Below are positions 6,169 through 10,792 of a stretch of DNA of 12,632 nt, in pieces (the first letter of the stretch is position 1; each line of letters opens with the position of its first letter). Source of the DNA: a bacterium (GTDB lineage: Bacteria; Patescibacteriota; Patescibacteriia; Patescibacteriales; GWE2-39-37); assembly GCA_021786695.1 (NCBI GenBank), contig JAJYMT010000030.1, positions 1 to 12,632 on the forward strand, read 5' to 3'. A program made the position numbers and the translations under genes. The notes under the pieces are model-generated. The model made no database searches and was not told the origin of the DNA. It saw nothing but the letters and a program-made list of their open reading frames with translations.

Positions 6169-6381
6169 TTACTGGTCTTCTTCCGCGTCGTCTGAAGCAT
6201 CCTCGTCCAGATCACCCATCAGACCGGCGTCGTCATAGCTCATTTCTTTCAGGAGCAGCGGATGCAGGGAGGTGATTTCCAGGTCGCTGCCGCAGTTGTT
6301 GCAGGTGACCATGTCGCCCAGCACCGCGTCATCGGCGGTGAGCACGTCGCTTGAACAAACCGGGCATTTGGCTTTTTCCAT
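6169..6381 (-). CDS. LysW-like zinc-ribbon protein
   Basis: 70 residues. Two Cys pairs, CPVC (6-9) and CNNC (27-30), form a zinc ribbon; then comes CGSDLEITSLHPLLL and a strongly acidic tail. This matches the general plan of LysW, the carrier protein that holds alpha-aminoadipate or glutamate in lysine/arginine synthesis. LysW carriers normally end in EDWGE, whose terminal Glu is the attachment point; this one ends in DDAEEDQ. So it may be a LysW relative with another role, such as a small zinc-binding regulator. No lysine-synthesis genes are nearby. It has its own promoter (6415-6443) and a terminator. Confidence 0.65.
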   Translation of the reverse strand: MEKAKCPVCSSDVLTADDAVLGDMVTCNNCGSDLEITSLHPLLLKEMSYDDAGLMGDLDEDASDDAEEDQ

Positions 6382-6414
6382 AAACAGCTTAAGTATTAGT
6401 TATTTACTATTTTA

Positions 6415-6443
6415 ATATTAGCATAGTTTAGTTGATAATTCAA
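6415..6443 (-). promoter_or_regulatory. Sigma70-type promoter for the LysW-like gene
   Basis: On the minus strand TTGAAT (plus 6438-6443), a 17-base spacer and TAATAT (plus 6415-6420), with TGC just before the -10 giving an extended -10. Predicted initiation is about 25 bases before the start codon at 6381. Confidence 0.65.
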
Positions 6444-6465
6444 AACTCTAATTTGTTTGATGTGT

Positions 6466-7464
6466 ATGATATTTTTTTTATACGGCGAGGATGGCTACAG
6501 GAGCAGCCGCAAATTGAAGGAAATAAAGGAGAAATTCATCCGCGAGGTCGATCCGACCGGCGCTAACTTGGCGATTCTGAACGGCGAAAAGGTCGATATC
6601 GGCAAACTGAATGAGGCAATTTTTTCCTCGTCATTGCTTGCGAGCAAACGGCTGATTATCGTTGAAGGACTGCTGCGCAGTAAAGTCGAAGGAATCCATG
6701 AGCAGTTGTTGGAGTTGCTGAAAAAACGATCGCCGGCCGAAGGCGGCAATATCGTGGTGTTCCGGGAAGAAGTGGGCGCGGGCGAGGAGTTGAGCAAAGC
6801 CAGGAGCGGCTTGTTCAAGTTTTTAGCCAAGCAAAAATTCGCGCAAGAGTTCAAACCGCTTTCAAGCACCGAGACCGCCAACTGGATCAGGAAGGAAGCG
6901 GAGGCGCGGGGCGGCAAGATTTCGTCCGCCGCCGCCGGCGAGTTGGCGGCGCTGGTCGGCAATGATTTGTGGCATGTTTCGAACGAGATCGATAAGCTGG
7001 TGAACTTCAAGGCGGCCCAGAAGCTGCAGCTCGGAGAAACGGCGGCCGATTTCAAGATTGAACCGGCGGACGTGGCGGAATTGGTGACCGGCATATTCGA
7101 TGAACGGATTTTCGCGCTGACCGACGCGCTCGCCGGCCGGCAGAAGCCGCTGGCCGCCAAGATGCTCGAGGAGCAGATCAATGCCGGCGCGGCGCCGGAG
7201 TATGTTTTGAGCATGATCGTCCGGCAGTTCCGCATTTTGCTTTCGGTGCGGCAGGCGATCGATCTGGGCGAGGGACCGCGTAAGGTGGCAACGCACCTGA
7301 AGCTGCATCCGTTCGTAGCGCAGAAGGCCGCCAACCAGGCGCGGGGTTTCGGCCTGCCGGTGCTCAAGGGCCTGCTCGACCGTCTGCTTGAAATCGATTA
7401 TCTCAATAAAAGCGGGCGGGCGGACGTCCTGACCTCTCTCGATCTGTTGATTGCTAAACTTTAG
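6466..7464 (+). CDS. holA: DNA polymerase III subunit delta
   Basis: 332 residues from ATG 6466, the usual size for the delta subunit, which opens the beta sliding clamp as part of the clamp-loader complex. The N-terminus MIFFLYGEDGYRSSRKLKEI matches the typical delta start. Further marks are IFSSSLLASKRLIIVEGL near 55-72, NIVVFREE, FKFLAKQKFAQEFKPLS, a helical middle, and a C-terminal collar-like region with MIVRQFRILLSVRQAIDLGEG, LHPFVAQKAANQARGF and LLEIDYLNKSGRADVLTSLD. In-frame ATG 6460 and TTG 6457 precede 6466; I chose 6466 because family members start directly at MI(I/F)FLYGED. No Shine-Dalgarno is visible. The gene is divergent from the LysW-like gene with an 84-bp gap. Confidence 0.9.
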   Translation: MIFFLYGEDGYRSSRKLKEIKEKFIREVDPTGANLAILNGEKVDIGKLNEAIFSSSLLASKRLIIVEGLLRSKVEGIHEQLLELLKKRSPAEGGNIVVFREEVGAGEELSKARSGLFKFLAKQKFAQEFKPLSSTETANWIRKEAEARGGKISSAAAGELAALVGNDLWHVSNEIDKLVNFKAAQKLQLGETAADFKIEPADVAELVTGIFDERIFALTDALAGRQKPLAAKMLEEQINAGAAPEYVLSMIVRQFRILLSVRQAIDLGEGPRKVATHLKLHPFVAQKAANQARGFGLPVLKGLLDRLLEIDYLNKSGRADVLTSLDLLIAKL

Positions 7465-7473
7465 AAAGGTATT

Positions 7474-7506
7474 GAAAAAAATATAGCGCTATGCTATTTT
7501 TTTTGT
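7474..7506 (+). terminator. Hairpin terminator after holA
   Basis: An A-rich arm leading into TAGC, a short loop, and GCTA followed by a run of T (7475-7504). The AU-rich stem plus U-tract lies 10 bases after the holA stop. The structure is nearly symmetrical, so it could work in both directions. Confidence 0.6.
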
Positions 7507-7549
7507 CGAGCTTAGAATAAAAACAAACTTAAAATAGGGGGACATGCTC

Positions 7550-8050
7550 ATGGCGAAACCGAACGGGTTGGCAAAGGTGTCGGGTGATCTGCTGAAAAAT
7601 AAGGAAGTGCTACACTTTTTGGCTGAAAAATCGAGGGAGTTTTCGCTCGCGATTTTGCCCGGTGGAGGCGGACAAATCACCAAGGCCTTCAAAAAGAAGG
7701 GGTTCAAAAGAAGCAAGTACACCCCGATGGGCAGAGTAACAGATTCACTGGAGAAGCGACAGCTAGCCCGGGACGTTCTCGAAATAAACCAGGCGAACGT
7801 CCAGGACGCGATCGATTACTTGGACATCAACGCTCGTGTTATTATTCCCGTCCTGTATATCGCCACAGTATTGTGCCATGTTAACGGCGATATATACGCC
7901 TTGGCGGCGTACAACGGCTTCGACAAGATTTTCATCATCACCACGAAAGACCGGGCCGAGGCCAAACGAGAATGGCTCAAACAGCTTGCCAAGTGTTTCG
8001 AACACATCGAGAAAGGAGAGCTTGAGAAAATAGAGGTCGTCGGATTCTGA
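7550..8050 (+). CDS. Unrecognised protein with amino-acid-kinase-like features
   Basis: 166 residues from ATG 7550. The start is chosen by spacing: a GGGGG Shine-Dalgarno run (7537-7541) lies 8 bases before 7550 but only 2 before the alternative ATG 7544. The N-terminal part KVSGDLLKN then SLAILPGGGGQITKAF resembles the phosphate-binding start of the amino-acid kinase fold (UMP kinase, carbamate kinase), with a strand, GGG turn and helix. The later LEINQANVQDAIDYL and FDKIFIITTKDRAEAK parts also fit the order of that fold. It is shorter than known kinases of this fold (about 230-300 residues) and lacks a clear nucleotide-binding second half, so it may be a reduced, possibly non-catalytic relative. 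No neighbouring gene suggests a substrate. It is a single-gene unit with its own terminators. Confidence 0.55.
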   Translation: MAKPNGLAKVSGDLLKNKEVLHFLAEKSREFSLAILPGGGGQITKAFKKKGFKRSKYTPMGRVTDSLEKRQLARDVLEINQANVQDAIDYLDINARVIIPVLYIATVLCHVNGDIYALAAYNGFDKIFIITTKDRAEAKREWLKQLAKCFEHIEKGELEKIEVVGF

Positions 8051-8081
8051 TAAAATTCGGTTTTAACCGACCGCCAATCAG

Positions 8082-8109
8082 GCCGCTGGAGCAATCCCGC
8101 GGCTTTTTT
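8082..8109 (+). terminator. Hairpin terminator after the 7550-8050 gene
   Basis: GCCGC (8082-8086) pairs with GCGGC (8099-8103) and is followed directly by six T. Located 32 bases past the stop codon. Confidence 0.6.
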
Positions 8110-8123
8110 AATTTTTGGTGATA

Positions 8124-8158
8124 AAAAACCCGCCCCGCATAATGCGGGGCGGGTTTTT
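8124..8158. terminator. Strong bidirectional terminator between convergent genes
   Basis: Perfect 15-bp arms (8124-8138 and 8144-8158) with a GC-rich core CCCGCCCCGC/GCGGGGCGGG, A/T ends and the loop ATAAT. Its A and T flanks give a U-tract on both strands. It separates the plus-strand gene ending at 8050 from rpsT, whose stop is one base away. Confidence 0.9.
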
Positions 8159-8159
8159 G

Positions 8160-8423
8160 TTATTTAAGCGACTTGTTCAGTCGTTTGGTCAGGCGCGATT
8201 TCTTGCGGTTGCGGGTGTTTTTCTTGATCAGCCCCTTCTGCGCCGCCTTGTCGATGGCCTTGATGGCCGCCGCTACCAGTTCTTTGGCTTTGGCGTCTTT
8301 GGCTTCGATCGCCTTCAAACTTTTTTTCAGCACCTGCTTCAGGTTGTCCGAAATTTTCTTGTTGAATTGCTGGCGCTTGGCGCTTTTGCGCAGATCCTTG
8401 ATTGATGCTTTTCGATTTGGCAT
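8160..8423 (-). CDS. rpsT: 30S ribosomal protein S20
   Basis: 87 residues, the normal S20 size. It begins MPNRKASIKDLRKSAKRQQF and ends KKNTRNRKKSRLTKRLNKSL, with a central helical stretch rich in Lys and Ala, all typical of S20. S20 is an early-binding protein of the 30S subunit that contacts 16S rRNA through long basic helices. The gene stands alone between lgt and a strong terminator, as is common for rpsT. No Shine-Dalgarno is seen before the ATG (CTATCTTATG). The 102 bases upstream (8424-8525) are AU-rich and contain an inverted TATCA/TGATA repeat (8439-8457) but no clear promoter. Confidence 0.95.
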   Translation of the reverse strand: MPNRKASIKDLRKSAKRQQFNKKISDNLKQVLKKSLKAIEAKDAKAKELVAAAIKAIDKAAQKGLIKKNTRNRKKSRLTKRLNKSLK

Positions 8424-8525
8424 AAGATAGTTTTTAGGTATCAGTTTTCAGTTGATAGTTTTAATTAATAAAAATTAACCATTCCGGCTAAGAGAGCTTT
8501 TTTGATAATAACACGAACATTTTAA

Positions 8526-9377
8526 TTATTCAATACTTGAGGATGAAGCCGCGTTCGTCCGCCGCCTGTAGGTTATGGCCAGGCCGATCAGGGAAACGAA
8601 AATAATGATGATGCTCATAATTTGGGGCCAGCGCAGCCCTGCCACGGCGGGGGTCCGGTCGATTTTAATGAATTCAAGAGAGAAGCGGAGGATGGAATAC
8701 AGAATCGCGTAACTCATAACGCTTAACGCGTAACGCCTGGAGCGCAACGGCTCATCGGTTGTCTTGGTAATTTTAAGATGGAGCCATAATAAGAAACCAA
8801 AAATGAGAATATTTCCAACCGATTCATACAGAAAGGTCGGGTGGAAATATTGCGCGGAGGAGTACTGGGCCGGCCGGTGGACATAATCGATTGGGATGCC
8901 CCAGGGTAAGCCGGTCGGCCGGCCGAACAGTTCCTGGTTGAAGTAATTACCCCAGCGGCCGATCGCCTGGGCGAGCGGCGCGGCGGTGGCGATGAGCGAG
9001 GCGAGCAGCCACCGGTCGAGCCGGTGTCTTTTAGCGAAAACAAAAACGGTCAAGGCGCAGGCGATGATAGCTCCGTGGACCGCGAGTCCGCCCTGCCAAA
9101 CTTTCAGGACCGCGAGCGGCTGCGCCCGGTAGTAGGGTAACTCCAAGAGAACATCGTAGAGGCGTGCGCCGATCAGGCCGAAGAGTACCAGATAAAAAAG
9201 CAGGTCGAAAACCTGGGCTTCGGGCAGGTCGTATTTTTTGGCCAGGCGGATGACCACCAGCCCGGCGGCCACGATCCCGAGCACGATGAACAGGCCGTAC
9301 CAATAGATGTTTACGGCGCCGAGCGAAAACAGGATCGGCTGGGGCTCAAAGGTATGCAGGAAATTGACCATAACCAT
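8526..9377 (-). CDS. lgt: Prolipoprotein diacylglyceryl transferase
   Basis: 283 residues, a multi-spanning inner-membrane enzyme that transfers diacylglycerol from phosphatidylglycerol to the lipobox cysteine of prolipoproteins. Family marks are VNIYWYGLFIVLGI near 22-35, GGLAVHGA (96-103, with His101), the Lgt signature GRWGNYFNQELFGRPTGLPW (140-159, with Arg141, Asn144 and Gly152), YFHPTFLYES (177-186), and LRFSLEFIK (Arg231, Glu235). These positions correspond to the key E. coli residues His103, Arg143, Asn146, Arg239 and Glu243. Residues 214-222 (RRYALSVMS) are encoded by a short dispersed repeat that stays in frame. ATG 9377 and ATG 9371 are both possible starts. A weak promoter (TTGACG, 17 bases, CAAAAT) would start transcription almost at 9371. 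Confidence 0.95.
   Translation of the reverse strand: MVMVNFLHTFEPQPILFSLGAVNIYWYGLFIVLGIVAAGLVVIRLAKKYDLPEAQVFDLLFYLVLFGLIGARLYDVLLELPYYRAQPLAVLKVWQGGLAVHGAIIACALTVFVFAKRHRLDRWLLASLIATAAPLAQAIGRWGNYFNQELFGRPTGLPWGIPIDYVHRPAQYSSAQYFHPTFLYESVGNILIFGFLLWLHLKITKTTDEPLRSRRYALSVMSYAILYSILRFSLEFIKIDRTPAVAGLRWPQIMSIIIIFVSLIGLAITYRRRTNAASSSSIE
8713..8736. repeat. Dispersed short repeat inside lgt
   Basis: Plus-strand text CTCATAACGCTTAACGCGTA plus ACGC. It aligns with one gap to the insert in the first typA remnant (CCCATACCGCTTACGCGCTA plus CGG, 10568-10590), matching at about 18 positions by hand. The self-similar text (AACGC, TAACG) suggests a small palindromic repeat family that can sit in coding sequence. 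Confidence 0.5.
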
Positions 9378-9440
9378 ATTTTGCGGTTTTACGGGCAGTT
9401 CGTCAAATCCTTTTCATAAATAATTTTTTATTTAGGAGGA

Positions 9441-9472
9441 TAAAAAAAAGCCCCGGCCGAAACGGCTGGGGC
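9441..9472 (-). terminator. Terminator after the small membrane protein gene
   Basis: On the minus strand GCCCCAGCCG and CGGCCGGGGC form a hairpin with one mismatch, followed by eight T. It lies 15 bases past the stop of the gene at 9488-9766 and upstream of lgt. Confidence 0.85.
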
Positions 9473-9487
9473 GAAAGAATACTCGAG

Positions 9488-9766
9488 TCAGGGAAATAGT
9501 TCCGGCGGATTGAACTCGATATACCGGAGCGAATTGGTTCGTTTGGCTTCGCTCCAGTTGTAGGCGCGGAGCACCCGCCCCACATTCAGGACGGTAGAGA
9601 CCGCGCAGACGGCTATTCCCAGGGAGTCGTAGAAAATTCTTTTAAGAAACGATACTTCCGGGAATTTTTCCGGCAGGACGATCAAGACCACGCCGAGGAC
9701 GAACACCGAAATCCTGCCCGCCAGTTCGAACATCAGCTTTTCCCGCCGAGCATACCTGCTTTCCAT
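9488..9766 (-). CDS. Small membrane protein of unknown function
   Basis: 92 residues, not recognised. Two hydrophobic segments are visible, about 14-33 (LAGRISVFVLGVVLIVLP) and 44-66 (FYDSLGIAVCAVSTVLNVGRV), separated by a short loop with charged residues. This predicts a two-pass membrane hairpin. The N-terminus is basic (MESRYARREK). A Shine-Dalgarno-like GGGGGTGAT lies about 5 bases before the ATG. The gene has a clear promoter and its own terminator, so it is a single-gene unit upstream of lgt. Confidence 0.7.
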   Translation of the reverse strand: MESRYARREKLMFELAGRISVFVLGVVLIVLPEKFPEVSFLKRIFYDSLGIAVCAVSTVLNVGRVLRAYNWSEAKRTNSLRYIEFNPPELFP

Positions 9767-9796
9767 CAGATCACCCCCGATGATTAATTTTTCATC

Positions 9797-9825
9797 ATCT
9801 TAATTCCCGTTTTCTCTCGTGTCAA
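9797..9825 (-). promoter_or_regulatory. Sigma70 promoter for the 9488-9766 gene
   Basis: On the minus strand TTGACA (plus 9820-9825), a 17-base spacer and TAAGAT (plus 9797-9802). The -35 box begins immediately after the U-tract of the terminator of the gene before it (TTTTTTTTCTTGACA). Confidence 0.7.
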
Positions 9826-9826
9826 G

Positions 9827-9863
9827 AAAAAAAATGAGCCCGGAGAGCGAGGTTTCTCCGGGC
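9827..9863 (-). terminator. Terminator after the 9932-10369 gene
   Basis: GCCCGGAGA (plus 9838-9846) and TCTCCGGGC (9855-9863) are perfect 9-bp arms. On the minus strand the hairpin is followed by CA and a run of eight T. The 68 bases between this hairpin and the gene show no other feature. Confidence 0.9.
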
Positions 9864-9931
9864 ATGCGGTTCGACCTTGGGCGGCCTTGCGGGGTAAGGG
9901 GCGCTTGAATCCTCGCACGCCGAAAGGGCTT

Positions 9932-10369
9932 TTACCGCGGCATCCGATACGCCAGATGCCGGTCTTGCGGCGGTTCCTGCGAAAAGATCAGGAGCCACTG
10001 CGGTCCGTTTTCCGGACGCTGGTCGGTGTAGTACACCGCCTGGTCCGGGTGGTCCTTTTCGTACTTCTTGGCGTTGAAGCCGCTCGGCATTTCCATCGAA
10101 AGCCGGTAGCGGTACTTCCGGTAAAATTTCACTGCCGGAAGTTTGTACTGCATCCGCCAGTTGAAATCCGGGTCGTCGGCCGGAGCAGCATTCCAGTGTT
10201 GGAGCGCCGGCTCACTTGCCGTCATCTCGATGCTCTGGGCGTTGAAGTACTTGAAAACCAGTACCCCGAACACCACCAGACAGGCGGCGACCAGGACCGC
10301 CAGGTCCTTGTATTCGTCCAGCCATCCCCTGCCGGCACCGCGGTAAAACGACAGTCGCGCTGTTCTCAT
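9932..10369 (-). CDS. Membrane-anchored protein of unknown function
   Basis: 145 residues from ATG 10369; a GTG directly before it (10372) is an alternative start. GGAGG (plus 10379-10383) gives good spacing to either. One hydrophobic segment at about 22-40 (KDLAVLVAACLVVFGVLVFKYF) follows a basic N-terminus, so a single-pass protein with the C-terminal part outside is likely. The outer part (about 45-145) is rich in aromatic, charged and Pro residues (DFNWRMQYKLP, YRKYRYRLSMEMPSGF, WLLIFSQEPP) and could be a small beta-rich domain. No family is recognised. It has a strong promoter and its own terminator and is divergent from the typA transcription unit. Confidence 0.7.
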   Translation of the reverse strand: MRTARLSFYRGAGRGWLDEYKDLAVLVAACLVVFGVLVFKYFNAQSIEMTASEPALQHWNAAPADDPDFNWRMQYKLPAVKFYRKYRYRLSMEMPSGFNAKKYEKDHPDQAVYYTDQRPENGPQWLLIFSQEPPQDRHLAYRMPR

Positions 10370-10420
10370 CACTTCGAACCTCCAGTTTGATATGGAAAGA
10401 GCGTTTTTAGCTATTTTTAG

Positions 10421-10449
10421 ATAATATCATATTATCGTCCGTTTGTCAA
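10421..10449 (-). promoter_or_regulatory. Strong sigma70 promoter for the 9932-10369 gene
   Basis: On the minus strand TTGACA (plus 10444-10449), a 17-base spacer and TATTAT (plus 10421-10426). Initiation would give a leader of about 45 bases containing the GGAGG site. Confidence 0.8.
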
Positions 10450-10452
10450 TAG

Positions 10453-10481
10453 TTGACGGATTCATTGCTTTAAAGTATAGT
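10453..10481 (+). promoter_or_regulatory. Sigma70 promoter leading into the typA region
   Basis: TTGACG (10453-10458), a 17-base spacer and TATAGT (10476-10481). Its -35 box lies 3 bases from the -35 box of the divergent promoter. Predicted initiation is near 10488. This is the only good promoter seen before typA. Confidence 0.75.
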
Positions 10482-10500
10482 ATTTGTAGTTAGCGCGCCT

Positions 10501-10530
10501 TCTGCCGGTTTTGCGGCAGATTTTTATTTT
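10501..10530 (+). terminator. Terminator-like hairpin in the leader before the typA copies
   Basis: TCTGCCG (10501-10507) pairs perfectly with CGGCAGA (10514-10520) around a 6-base loop, followed by TTTTTATTTTT. It begins only about 13 bases after the predicted start of transcription and ends just before the ATG of the first typA remnant. It would make a very short RNA unless read through, so it may control how much RNA reaches typA. Confidence 0.7.
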
Positions 10531-10531
10531 T

Positions 10532-10612
10532 ATGGCTAATATTAGAAATATAGCAATCATCGCGCACCCCATACCGCTTACGCGCTACGGGGCAAGCGTC
10601 GACCACTTATGA
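10532..10612 (+). pseudogene. typA: Truncated first copy of the typA 5' end, interrupted by a 30-bp insert
   Basis: The frame starts MANIRNIAIIAH, matching MSIRNIAIIAH of intact typA, with codon differences mostly at silent positions. A 30-bp in-frame insert (10568-10597) then splits the sequence, after which GTCGACCAC (Val-Asp-His, 10598-10606) completes the conserved AHVDH. Similarity stops exactly there, before the Walker A GKT codons, and TTA TGA ends the frame. The stop overlaps the start of the second copy as ATGA. Confidence 0.85.
10568..10597. repeat. 30-bp imperfect palindrome inserted in the first typA remnant
   Basis: CCCC...GGGG ends (10567-10592) with internal pairing TA/TA and CGC/GCG form an imperfect hairpin. 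It is exactly ten codons and keeps the frame. Its text is related to the repeat inside lgt (8713-8736). Confidence 0.6.
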
Positions 10613-10674
10613 ATATTAGAAACGTTGCAATCATTGCGCACGTTGACCACCCCATCACTTCTGTCAGGATTTAA
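10609..10674 (+). pseudogene. typA: Truncated second copy of the typA 5' end
   Basis: ATG at 10609, then NIRNVAIIAHVDH (through 10650), again diverged from intact typA mainly at silent positions. Similarity ends at GTTGACCAC, the same place as in the first copy. Eight unrelated codons and TAA (10672-10674) follow. The next 118 bases to the intact gene hold a short GCCG/CGGC hairpin near 10693-10706 and a purine-rich stretch, but no recognisable gene. Confidence 0.85.
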
Positions 10675-10792
10675 TTTATAAATAAACCCCTTGCCGATTA
10701 AACGGCTTCGCCTTACTTCAATAATTTAAAACTTAAAAGAAAAAGGAAGTGACGGGGCGAGACCCAAAATTTTCTTGTTTATCAACTTTATG

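Noticed and set aside
9887..10390. Open frame on the plus strand opposite the 9932-10369 gene
   Set aside because: The minus-strand gene has promoter, Shine-Dalgarno and terminator; this frame has none.
10775..10792. TTG start extending typA by six residues
   Set aside because: Both typA remnants start at the position equal to ATG 10793, and the family begins with a short lead before RNIAIIAH.
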